Positions 21,844 through 33,230 of a stretch of DNA of 64,000 bases are shown piece by piece (the stretch's first letter is position 1; each line of letters opens with the position of its first letter). Source of the stretch: Neocallimastix lanati (nom. inval.). Taxonomy: Eukaryota; Neocallimastigomycota; Neocallimastigomycetes; Neocallimastigales; Neocallimastigaceae. The notes below the pieces were generated by a model. That model was not told the origin of the DNA. It saw nothing but the letters and a program-made list of their open reading frames with translations, and did no database searches. The position numbers and the translations under genes are program-made. The stretch lies in NCBI GenBank assembly GCA_016946835.1, contig JACVTC010000001.1, positions 628,501-692,500 on the forward strand, given 5' to 3'.

Positions 21844-24800
21844 TGTGGAATAAAATGTCCGTCAATAGTAGTTCTAATAGCTCTAGTAGTGGTCATGGAT
21901 TTTTGGATTTTTGGATGTAGATACCAAGACGCTACCAAGAATTGGCAAACTACATAGAGACGGGAAAATATGGAAAATCAGAATTGATGCATGCTTTCAG
22001 AGAGAAGGTGTTGTTACTGATGAAGACAAATTTAACTATTTTATTGCAGCAGCTGAAGATGATATTGTGATATTGTTAAGAGAAAAGAAGATTCAATTAA
22101 AGAGATCCCTTACAGTGGACGAATGTGTAGAAGTGATAAAGACAAAATATTGTAGGACAAAATCAGAAAGATTATAAACTGAGAGAGTTGAAGAGAGTAG
22201 TCATAGAACCGAATGAATCTGTATACGACTTTAATACTAGATATTTAGACCTATATGATTAATTAAGAATCTGAGGATAGAGGAGCAATTTCAATAATTG
22301 ACTATGAAAACGCGTTGAGACCAAGAAGTTATATCTATGAAAAGGTAGCCATGGCAGAAGCGGATTCTATGATGAAAGCCTGCAGTCTAGCCGAAAAGTA
22401 TGAGAAGATTCTACAAGACTCTCATTCTTCCCACTTGATCAACAGAAATAGAACTAATTGTAATGCAGGGATCAGGATATAGAAATATTCAAGTTCAATG
22501 ACCCCATAAATTATCATTCTTTATAAATATAAACATTGTTCACCAAGTAACCCTAGTCTAAATTATAATTATTACTCTCATAATTCCTCTAGAAATGCGT
22601 TTAATATAGATAGAACTAATTGCAGTAACAGAAATGAAGTTAAAAATAATAATCTTTCTACTCATGAGCCTGGAAAATATAACTCGAATAATGATGACAG
22701 AATAAACGACCTTATCAACAGAATGTAACATTTACAGGTAAAAACCTGTTATTTATGCAATAAACCTGGACACATAATTAGGGATTGTGTAGAACTAACA
22801 AATTTAGAAAAAAAAATCCTGATTTCATTAATTATTTAAATTTACAAAAAAAAAAAAACTAAATTATGGAAGAAGGCAAACTTCCAATAATCAAATTGCC
22901 AACGTGTTTACTATGACAACAGCAAATAATAGTTATGAAGCCATAATTGCCGCAAATAAACGCAGTAGAGATGAAAAGTAAACATCTCTATTACCCAAAC
23001 CAAAAAGAACTTTTGTTAATGAATCAAATGATAATATGAATAATTATAATAATAAAATAAGTAATGTTAGTGTTAAATATAATTTAAGAAATAGAAAGGT
23101 TGTGGATTCAGCGATCAATAATAATGAATAAAAAATTAATAATGATATTAATAATATTATAAATAATGAAAATAAACCTAGTCGTCAATACATTAATTCA
23201 GAAATTAATAAAAATAATAAATGTAATAATATTAATAATAAAAATTTGGATAAATATAATTCAGGTGGAAATATAGACTTGGTGGAAACATGGATATGAA
23301 CAGTGGAATTCATAATAATAATAAAATGAATGAATTAAATATTAATCATGAAGGTTTTAAGAAATTCGATAACAACAAAAATATAAATAAAATAGGAAAT
23401 GGAGTTAAAGGTAAGGTTACAAATACAGGTGAGAAAGATAATATCAAGGACAAAACTACCAGAGTTGGACAAATTATTCAATTGTTGGAATAGAATCGAA
23501 CCATACGATATTGTAGAAGAGTTAGGGCATACTCCAATGAATTTCAATTTAACTCAATTGCTTAGAATTAGTGTTGCCTTGCGTGCCTAAGTTAATAAAA
23601 GTTTTAAAAAAAAAAATAAGAAAAATGAAGAAACGTTTATGGGATACGGGGAATGCTATAATAATATTAATGGTTGAGAAATAACTAATGATCTTGTACA
23701 TCGTTATTGTACTAGGAAAGTACAAGAACATGACATAGCTGTGGTTAGTGGCTCTGTAGATGGGTTTCCTACCACTATACTAATTGACGGTGGTAGTAAT
23801 GCCAATTTAGTAACAAGGAAGTTCCTAACAGAAAATATTAAAAATTATGCTATTGTAGGAACTACCTCTGGTCGAGTACATCAAGATTTGACGGATGCCG
23901 AAGAGAAAACTTATGAAATTGTACAATTGGAAGTAAAAATTGGAACATTGAAAATTAATTCATAATTCAGAATTATGGACAACAATGACCCCAATTTAGG
24001 ATATAATTATTAATTTAAAAACAACAAGCAGAATATTAGATTATTACAAATTAATAGTAGATGCTAAAAGTAAATATTTATACATTAGAAATAAAATTAA
24101 TAATATTAATGGTACTTTTAGTTTTAATGTAATACCATTAATACCATTAAAGAATGTACAGACTGTCCAGTCTCAGACTATGTTTTGTTATATCCCTGAA
24201 AAACCAGCCTCTACATTCATTAATAATGTTAATATATTAAGAATGAGAAAGTGAACAAAAATAAAATTTTGTAAGAATGAATCAAAGATATAGATATTAA
24301 AGATGAAATTATTTTTAAAAAAGAATTTAAAAATATCTTAATTTCTTACTCAGATATAATTGTGGTTTCTAGCGATAATTTGGGATCCCTCCTTATAATT
24401 ACCTCATCATATAAAATTACATAATAATAGCAAGCCTATGAAGCAAAAAGGCCTATGGGATTTCCCAAATACAATTAGAAGCATTAAAAGAAAAATTAAG
24501 TAAATTAATTGATAAAGGATTAATAGCTCCTTCTCACTACCCGTATCTTCTCCAAAGGTGTTGGTATCTAAGAAAAACGGGAAATTGTGGCTATGTATTG
24601 ATTATAGACTAGTAAATGAAATTACAAAAAAAAGATGCCAATGTTATTTCTATAATTCAGGAGATATTTGTTATATTTTTATATATTCTACTATAGATCT
24701 TTTTAGTAGGTATCATCAGATACCTAAGTATGAATGTGATCAAGAAATCACATCCTTTACTACTAAGTTTAGAAATTACAACTTTAAGGTAATGCCCTAT

Positions 24801-25640
24801 GGATTGACCAATGTTTCTGCCACTTTTCAACGATAAATGAATCGGATTTTTTTTGATATGATTAATAGATGCGTTCAAATATATTTGGATAATATTATAA
24901 TATATTCACCATCTATTGAACAGCACTTAATAGATTTGGCAAATGTATTTAAAATTCTTAGAAAATGTAAGTTAAATTGTGAATATTGAAAAATGTCATT
25001 TCTATGTCTTTGAAGTTGAAGCTTTAGGACATAAAAATCTCCAATAAAGGTCTACTCCCACTAGAAAAGAAAACTGATGCTATCACCAAATTAGATCATC
25101 CAAGGGATATTACAGAATTGAGTTCTTTTCTTGGTATGGCTGGTTACTATAGAAATTTATTGAAAACTACGAGTCGTTTTCATCTCTCTTGTGTAAACTT
25201 CTAAAGAATGATTCAATATTTGAATGGACTAATAATCATACTACTAGCTTTAATATGTTAAAAAAGAGCTCTCATAAATGTATCTATATTATGTTATCCA
25301 CATATTGATAAGCCTTTTTTAATTCGCTCTGATGCTAGTTATCAAGGAATTAGTGGAGTATTGTTACAATTATATGATGATAAGATAGAACATTCAGTCT
25401 TTTACATTAGTTGCACATTACATAAGTCTGAATAAAATTATCCCTTAACAGAGTTAGAAGGAACTGCAGCCTATTATTGTATAACAAAATTTAAACCATA
25501 TATTTAGGGTAATTCATTTCAAACAATTTTATATACTGACCATCAACTACTAGTTCATATTATAAAAAAAATGCAAACCTAGTACTGGTGAACACTCGTG
25601 CGTTGGTGTAATTTGTTTAGTCAGTTACAAGTAGAATTTG
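21844..25640 (+). pseudogene. Gyp2: Ty3/gypsy Gag-PR-RT-RNaseH, decayed and truncated
   Basis: In order on the plus strand: Ser-rich start and Gag (21856-22440, with LRELKRVVIEPNESVYDFNT and ALRPRSYIYEKVAMAEADSM); CCHC knuckle CYLCNKPGHIIRDC near 22749; Asn-rich spacer; gypsy block LGHTPMNFNLTQLLRISVAL; protease LIDGGSNANLVTRKF near 23780 (DGG in place of DSG/DTG); RT from 24558 (LVSKKNGKLWLCIDYRLVNE); active site YLDNIIIYS, where YLDD is expected; then RNase H in broken frames. Homology stops near 25640, next to NRPS sequence on the other strand. Integrase and the 3' LTR are missing. An 8-bp tandem duplication (GGATTTTT, about 21898-21913) shifts the Gag frame. Confidence 0.88.
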
Positions 25641-26142
25641 GTTTACTAACGGTAAATTATTATCATATAAATGATAATCATGATTATCTAAATCATATTC
25701 AAAAATATCCAAAGAATCAAATAAATTTTGAGGTGTTGATAAATATTTTAATACAAGTTTTGCTTTAACTTCAGATACAAGATATTTTTTTCTTTCCTCA
25801 GGATATCTTGGATTAATATATACAAAGGCATCACCAACTTTCATTACTGCTAATGCACCAATAATAAAAAAAATAATATCTTTCTCAAATAATTGGAACA
25901 ATTGTATATCTTTATATACCATTTTCTCTAAGATAGAAAACTAACGAATTATTCATTTCATTAATTTGAGAATAATTAAATTCATGTTTTTCGAAAATAA
26001 TTGCACACTTTTTTGGATTTTGTTATATAATTTTTTTGAATTCATCATAGTATAAACTATGACTGTAAGATTTGCGTTCATTGTCATTGAAATCATTAAT
26101 AATATAATTTATATTTTGAATATTATTTTTATTAATATTCAT
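25641..26142 (-). pseudogene. NRPS adenylation-domain fragment
   Basis: Read from the ATG at 26142, the translation passes a linker and reaches NPKKCAIIFEKHEFNYSQIN then EMNNSLVFYLRENGI. That is the conserved opening of amino-acid adenylation domains (P..AI......Y..LN...N.LA..L...GI). After a frame change it continues IIGALAVMKVGDAFVYINPR then YPEERKKYLVSEVKAKLVL, matching the A2 block (K.G.AYVPIDP.YP.ER). A stop after KKII and a frameshift break it, and the core motifs A3-A10 are missing. It abuts truncated Gyp2 at about 25640. Anaerobic fungi are known to carry NRPS genes; the origin of this one is inferred. Confidence 0.75.
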
Positions 26143-26168
26143 TTTGTAAACTTTTAAATATTAATGAA

Positions 26169-26243
<75 letters not shown>

Positions 26244-26267
26244 TTATTAAATAAAGTTTATTCCTAG

Positions 26268-26301
<34 letters not shown>

Positions 26302-27709
26302 TATTATTATTATTATTATTGATTTTTTAATAAAAATATCAATAATAATTATATATAGTGATTTAATGTATGAAGAATTTTTACTTATTATTATTATATT
26401 TTTTTCATATTATTTATCTAGATTCAATAAAAAAAAGCATACATTTAATAACATTATTATTAAGATATATTCATAAAGTAATGAACTTGGTTTCAAATAT
26501 TCTATTATATTTTTTTTAGTTATATTAATTTTCCCATTCATGATATGATTATTTTTTATATACATATCATATATTATTATTAAAGTCATATATATATAAA
26601 TTATATTCATAATATATTATCTAATAAATAATATAATATACACTAATATATAGTATTTATTTTTTCTATATAGAATTATTGAATTTATAATGAAATATTA
26701 TGATATCTTTTAATTATATTCTTATTTAATATTTTTATTAATTTTTTTTTTTTTTCCATTTTCCATAATAATTTACGCCATTACGTCATATGGAAATTTT
26801 TTCATTTATGAAATTATGATGCATAACTCAAAGGTTCGAGCTACTATTTGTTAGGGATTTATTTATTAAATTTATTAAAGTATTTTTTTTAATTATTTAT
26901 TTAATTTTATTATTAAGATTACCTATATTTATTCAAGTAAAATAATTATACTTGACTACACATTTAAAAACTATCTAACAACTTTCTCACACACTTCTCT
27001 TTGTTCAGAGAAATGTTTTATTTTTATGTCATTTAGTTATAATTAATTATTTAATTAGTTGTTTAATAACTATATAAAGGTAAGTATAAATATAAAATAA
27101 TAAGAATAGGTAAGTATAAATATAAAATAATAAGAATAATTAAAACATGGATTTATGTCATAAAATTTATTATTAATTAATTTAATTAATATTTTCCGCA
27201 TTATAAATATTATAAAATCATTTGATTTATGACATTAATTTATGTTTGAATCATAAAAACTATTTTATATTAATTAAAGTTTGCATATTTCATTTGATAA
27301 TCAAATTAGGTGGAGTACAAAATAAAATAATACTATGGATATATTAATTGAATTTCTCCATTTTCCAGATATGAAACTAAATAGGCTGAAAAAAATTTTT
27401 TTTTTTTGTAATTTTAATAATTTAATAATTATAATTTATAGTTTCATGAATGTTCAGATCTGTCCAGGTAATCTTCCCATGGAAATATTAAATATCTTTT
27501 AATTAGAATTTTATTAATTACACTTTTAAAACGAAATTATTTTTATTTTTTCCATTTTTTGATTATCCCTTTTTAATTAAACTCAAAAAATTTTTAGGTC
27601 AATGTATTATTTTAAATCCTTTATTGAATTATTTCTTTAAAGAAAAATTATTTATAATTTATTTTATTTAACAATTCCAAATACAAAACATAAATAAAAG
27701 ATATATATA

Positions 27710-27746
<37 letters not shown>

Positions 27747-28084
27747 TTTAATTTTTTTATAATTTTTTTTTTAAAAAAAAAAAAGGTTCAAGAATTAATA
27801 TTGAAAAAGAAAATAGTATTGTATAATTGTGAAATATTTTAAATGTAAATATAAAAATTAGATAAAGTCATTAATTTAAAAATTTTATCAATATAATTAT
27901 ATTCTTATAAATATAGTATTAAAGTTCTTTAATAATTATGATATTCAAGAAAATAAAATGAAATGATATATTAATTATATTATAAAAGGTAATAATAAAT
28001 AATGGATTATAAAATTTTTTTTCTAAAAATATATATTTCATATAAACTAATTAACTTGTAAAAATTTATCTCACATATAAAGAA
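26143..28084. other. Microsatellites and repeats, no gene
   Basis: ATT microsatellite at 26168-26244, a run of A at about 26271-26298, and a repeat unit (26513-27345) also present at 29540-30130. On the minus strand at about 26510-26550 a short coding-like patch reads MNGKINITKKNIIEYLKPSS. This could be a trace of the adenylation A10 motif (NGK), but it is weak. The 26817-27302 insertion is listed separately. Confidence 0.5.
26817..27302. mobile_element. 486-bp insertion with AAATTA duplication
   Basis: It is flanked by AAATTA at 26811-26816 and 27303-27308. The related unit at 30090-30105 reads straight through (TTATGGAATTAAGTGGAGTA) and so is an empty site. It begins TGATGCATAACTCAAAGG. 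Another copy of the left part lies inverted at about 52100-52610, there also preceded by AAATTA. There is no open frame. It is a non-autonomous element of unknown class; it contains GGTTCGAGC, like a pol III B-box, but no A-box. Confidence 0.6.
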
Positions 28085-29275
28085 TTGTATAAACTATTAT
28101 ATTTAGTATATGCCTCATATAACTATTCTAATGAGGATTTAGAAACAATCTTTGATGATTCAACCACTCCTTATGACCTAGATTATAATTTAGATAATAT
28201 GAAAAGATATTTTACTGAATTAAAGGAAAAGTCATTGACAATGAAATAAGAGTATCATCACCAAATATGATCGGACATATGATAAATTTATAGTAATAGT
28301 AATTAATAGAAAAAGAAAATACTTTAAAGAATATATATAATACATAATTAATTTTTTATTATTATTATTACTTTAATATTTATAACAGACTTCTGATTAC
28401 CATTTTTTCATAGACTATTATCAAAATTAATTACCTCCCTAAATCAAATTGTGGTAAAGATTGAAACTTCATCAACAATGACTTTTTTAGAAAAAGAAAT
28501 ATTAATGTCATTACATAATTTATTTTTTAAGGGAAAAAAAGAAATTTATAAAAATTGTATAATTAATAACAATGAAACTTTAGGTAAAACTTTTTTAAAA
28601 AGATAAAAAAATTATTTAGTAAAATAAATTATTGAAAATATACATATATATATATTTAACCATTTCGGTTGTATAATATCTGGAGGAACCATAGCAAACC
28701 TTACTGCAATATGGGTAGATCAAAATAATACTTTTCCTAAAATGAAAGGTTTTGAATATATTGAAAAAGAAGGAGTTATTTCAGCATTAAAATATTATTG
28801 ATGTAATGATATGGCAAATATAGTAAGAACAAATTCAAATTTTGAACGAGTCAGTACTCCTATCACAACTATATTCCTTTATCAATATATACCAATATGG
28901 TTACGAAGAAATAAAGATTTTAATAGTCAAATTACTAAGAATTCCTATTCAATAGAAATTGGACCTAATAGGAATGAAAATATTGACTTTTATAATATAT
29001 CAAATGAAAACTATTCAAAATCTGAAAATTCATATTATTCCATTGAAGAAAATAAAATTATTAGTTATTTTAGTAATGAATTACAATCTAAGTAAAAAGA
29101 ATATGGTATGAGTTCTGTATCAAAAACGACCATTAAAAGTACAAAATATTTGGAGTGTATAGAAGGCATTTTTGTATTTCATGCTGTTATTTCAAATCCT
29201 TTAGTGACTAAAGAACATACTAAATTTGTAATTGATGAGCAAATTAAATTAGGATTACAGTTAGAAAAAGAAAAA
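28085..29275 (+). pseudogene. panP: PanP-like PLP-dependent decarboxylase, internally deleted
   Basis: Pieces in order match the bacterial PanP/putative aspartate 1-decarboxylase family. They are LETIFDDSTTPYDLDYNLDN, then SSPNMIGHM (family: IGHM), LITSLNQIVVKIETSSTMT then FLEKEILMSLHNLFF, IISGGTIANLTAIWVDQNN then GVISALKYY, and at the C-terminus TIFLYQYIP, SSVSKTTIKSTKYL and VFHAVISNPLVTKEHTKFVI. A jump between ALKYY.CNDMANIV (28820) and the YQYIP block removes roughly the middle 200 residues, including the PLP-lysine segment. Stops and frameshifts are also present, and one gap near 28585-28665 may be an intron. Family assignment is by motif recognition; bacterial origin is inferred. Confidence 0.72.
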
Positions 29276-29539
29276 AAAAAAAAAAAAAGGTTTTTTAAAT
29301 TAATTATATAATATGCAATTAGAATAATTTTGTTATTGTAATAATACTATATATTATTGATATATTAGCAATTAATAAATTATATATTATAGCTATTTAA
29401 ATTTTTATATATTGTATATATTGTAATATACTGTCTCATATATTAACCTATTAAATTAAATCTTTATTCCACTTTATATTAATTATTTTATATAATCAGA
29501 CGGATATTCAGAAATTAATAAACTATTTCTATTTATAGT

Positions 29540-30135
29540 TATATCAATTTTTCCATTCATAATATTAATTATTTTTTATGTTGTATTACTAATACATATT
29601 ATTATAAATACATATCCTATATTATTATTAAAGTTATATATATTTAAATTTTATTCATAATATATTATCCTATTAATAATTCTATAGTTGTGTTGAATCT
29701 AAATATGATGTTCAAGAACTAGAGCAAGGTGTCTACTACTACGATAGTATCAGTAGATAAATGTTTAGATATGAAAATGAAAAGTGGAGTTCACCACAAA
29801 GTTCTGATTATGCTTTAATTAGTTATAATCTAGGAGATACCAACATCAATAGATTCAGTTTATCTAGCAAGAGAACTACTATTGATGGAAAGGTCAGAAA
29901 GTGGTTACTATTATAATAATATAATATATAATAATATAATAATTTTTCTATACAATTATAGAATTCATATGATCTATACTCTTATATATAATTATTAATT
30001 ACATGCTTATTAATTTTGTTTTCAATTTTTTTTTTTTTTTTTCTTTATTTGTTATAATGATTTACGTCATATGAAAATTTTGTCATTTATGGAATTAAGT
30101 GGAGTACAAAATAAAAAAATACTTATTGATAAATT
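29540..30135. repeat. Second copy of the 26.5-27.3 kb repeat unit
   Basis: The segments around 29545-29690 and 30010-30130 match 26513-26640 and 26750-27345 in the same orientation, without the 486-bp insertion. The minus strand at about 29560 reads MNGKIDITINRNSLL, comparable with the patch at 26.5 kb. An unknown coding relic (29688-29917) sits inside this copy. Confidence 0.55.
29688..29917 (+). pseudogene. Unidentified coding relic
   Basis: One frame reads CVESKYDVQELEQGVYYYDS, then ISR-stop-MFRYENEKWSSPQSSD, then YALISYNLGDTNINRFSLSS and KRTTIDGKVRKWLL. It has a single stop and balanced amino-acid content, unlike the surrounding AT repeats. I do not recognise the family. It is probably a piece of a former gene; no start is visible. 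Confidence 0.45.
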
Positions 30136-30459
30136 AAATTTGCGTTTCTATCTTTTATTTATTTTCCAAATAATGGATAAAATCTCTGCTCTTGAAATTT
30201 GAAATTGAGGTTTACTTACTAAAAATTTTAAAATTTATAATTTTAATAAATGATTAATAAGGATGTGGCGCATTTCGGAACATGGCTTTATATGAAATAC
30301 TTTTAGTTAAAATAATAAAAAAATTATATTTAAAAAAATATTTTAATATTTTTTATTAAAAATAATAATAATATAAAATAATGCTTTAATTTTAAAGATA
30401 TATTTTAATATTTTTTGTTAAAATTATAATAAATATTTATTATAAATAATGGGTTTATG

Positions 30460-30499
<40 letters not shown>

Positions 30500-30629
30500 A
30501 TGTTTAAAATTAAAAAAAATGAAAAAGAAAAATTCATTCATTTATTTTTTTTTTCTATTTTTATTTAAAAAAAAAAAAAAAATTAACCCACTAATATTTA
30601 TTTCTATTTTTATTTATTTATTTATTTAC

Positions 30630-30966
30630 TGTTAGAAAATTTAAGTATTTTTAGTTTATAAATTTAATTAACATTTTAATTAATATTTTTATTTTATTAC
30701 AACTTTTATTATAATTTTAAATATTAAATAGTTTATTATAAATAAATAGAATATATTATATGAATATATAGTTTATATAGTTTTAAAATTTTTATTTTTA
30801 TAAGCCTCTTTAATATAGTTGTATGAAAATATGTATTAAAATATGGATGATCCATAAAATGTATTTTATATATATAAATAGCATTAAATAATATATTCTT
30901 AAAAATAAGACTTTTGTTTAAAATAAATAAAAGTTAGTAAATAAACAAATATTGATATTTTTATCA
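30630..30966. mobile_element. Solo LTR (337 bp)
   Basis: TGTTAGAAAA...TTTTTATCA with a perfect 5-bp duplication TTTAC (30625-30629 and 30967-30971). A second copy of the same LTR lies inverted at 50152-53322, split by a TIR element. The undisrupted TTAATTA at 30665-30671 is the matching empty site. Confidence 0.82.
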
Positions 30967-31504
30967 TTTACAATTATTTAAAAAAGAAAATATGTAGTGT
31001 GTTATATTATGGATTAAATTTTTATTTAAAAGTCTCGTAACGAAATGCAGCATTCTCTTTTTTATTATTTATATTATTATTTTTCTTATTAATTCTACTT
31101 ATTATATAATATTTCTATATTTTATTATTGCTTCATATCAATAATAACTTATAAAATTATAAATATTAATTATTTTTATAACTTTATGCCCTGCAATAAA
31201 TATATATTTAAGACCAAATCATTAATTTTTCCATATTCAAATTGTGGATTAATATATATATATATACTAATACTAATATATATATATATACTAATATATA
31301 TTAGTATTGTTCATTTAAACTTTTATTTATATAAAAAATTAAAAATTTTTATATATTATTTTAGTTAATTGAAAAATCCAATTCACTGATTTCTTTTTAT
31401 TAAGAATTATTTTAATTAATTGTAATTTAACAAATTTTATTGATCATTTTTTTTCGTTAAATATTAACTATTTATTTTTTTAATTAATAATTATAATATT
31501 TAAA

Positions 31505-31680
31505 TCTCTTAAGCACTTCAACCATCATTTCGCTCATTCTCGACTGATCTCGAGTTCTACGCAGTCGCAAGCTTTGTGCTCGAGTCTCACTTGTCTACAT
31601 TCGCTTCATTTCATTTAATCATTCATTCGTTTCATTCATAATTATCAGTATTTTTAGGGTTTTATTATTCAATTATATAT
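31505..31680. repeat. GC-richer repeat segment shared with 50.8 kb
   Basis: The segment from TTTCGCTCATTCTCGACTGA through ACATTCGCTTCATTTC to CAGTATTTTTAGGG is the reverse complement, with substitutions, of 50795-50945. There it forms the spacer and one arm of a large palindrome. GC content is visibly higher than the surroundings. Confidence 0.65.
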
Positions 31681-33230
31681 TTAAATAGGTTTATTAATAA
31701 TTTTTTTTTTTACTTATTTAATTATATATTTAATTATTTAATTATTTAATTATTTATTTATGATTGTATAGAATATCTTTAAAAATGTATGGCTTTATTT
31801 TAAAATAATTATAAGCAAAAAATGCGAAATACACAACATTCTATTATCTTTGATGAATTAGTCCGATCCCTTTTGGTTCTAACTATTTATTATTCCTAAA
31901 ATAAATTTGTCAATAGCAAAATTAAATTTCAATTGATATATTAGATTAGTGAATTTCAATGATAAATTCAACTAATTTTTGTGGCATAATTAAATTTTTT
32001 GCCTTAAAAATCATTAATAAATGTTGTGTTTTTTCCTGGTCAACATATTGATAAATTTGAATAGATTTAATTTTTTTTTTTTTTATTAAAAAAAAAAAAT
32101 AGTCCAGAGCTTTTTGTGTAGGTTTAGAGTTTCAAAGTTTAATAAATTTATTTATTTATTTATTTTATTTTATTTTTTATTAAAATATAATACCCACTAG
32201 TTCTAACAAAAAAAAAAAAATTTATTGTTTTGTTGAAATAACATTTAATAGTACTTGGTTATTGAAATAAAAGTTACGAAATTTAGTCGTAACATTAGAG
32301 ATTTTAATTTTAGTTTAGTTCAGACGATAGGAAATTAATATTTATTAATACTTAAAAAAAAAAAAAAATAAAAATAAAAGAAAAATATAATAGATGATAT
32401 TAAAATTAAAAAATCAAAATAATTATAAAGAATAATTATATTAATATATAACATGTAATATATAATAAATATATATAAATATATAATATAATATAATATA
32501 ATATAATATAATATAATATAATATAATATAATATAATATAATATAATATAATATAATATAATATAATATAATATAATATAATATAATATAATATAATATA
32601 ATATAATATTATTTTATATGATATACAATATATTATATATTATATATATTATCTTGAATTTAGTATAAAAGGAACAGTTTTTTCATACATTTAAAAAGAT
32701 GAAATAAAAAAAAAAAAATAATTATTTATTTATTACTATAAATATATATATATATAATTATAATTTCGTTAATATAGTATTTGACCTTTATTATATATAA
32801 AGAGGTTTTGTGCTATATTATTGTTAGTGTTACGAATTAGATTTTTTTTAAAGTTTATAGTTTTAAATATATTTAATAATAAATTGTAAACTTTACATAT
32901 TAAATATTGTTATTTAATATAATAGTAAATAGTAGATGTTTACATATTAAATATTGATAATTTTTTATTTTTATAATATTATTATATTATAAGATTGAAA
33001 AATATTATCAAATAATAGTTAATTTAATAATAAATTAAATAATAATAGTAATAATAATAATAACAATAACAAAAGCAACAATAATAATAATAATAATAAT
33101 AATAATAATTTAAGAATAAAATAAATTTTATTATAATAAGTAATAATAAACTTTTAAAATAAGTAATAGTCATAGGAATAGTAATATATTAATTAATAAT
33201 AAAAATAATAATATTTAATAAAAATAAAAT

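Larger units (their letters stand above)
30136..33230. other. AT-rich region upstream of the ABC transporter
   Basis: Apart from the solo LTR there is no gene. Contents: T and A homopolymers (about 30468-30498, 30566-30581); short TGCATTTCG-like motifs facing each other at about 30275 and 31034; the GC-richer repeat segment at 31505-31680; an ATAAT pentanucleotide microsatellite at about 32480-32608; and AAT repeats at 33050-33110 just before the transporter. No promoter motif could be singled out. Confidence 0.5.

Noticed and set aside
26168-26244. CRISPR-like regular repeat
   Set aside because: A plain ATT microsatellite with no spacers; the genome is eukaryotic.
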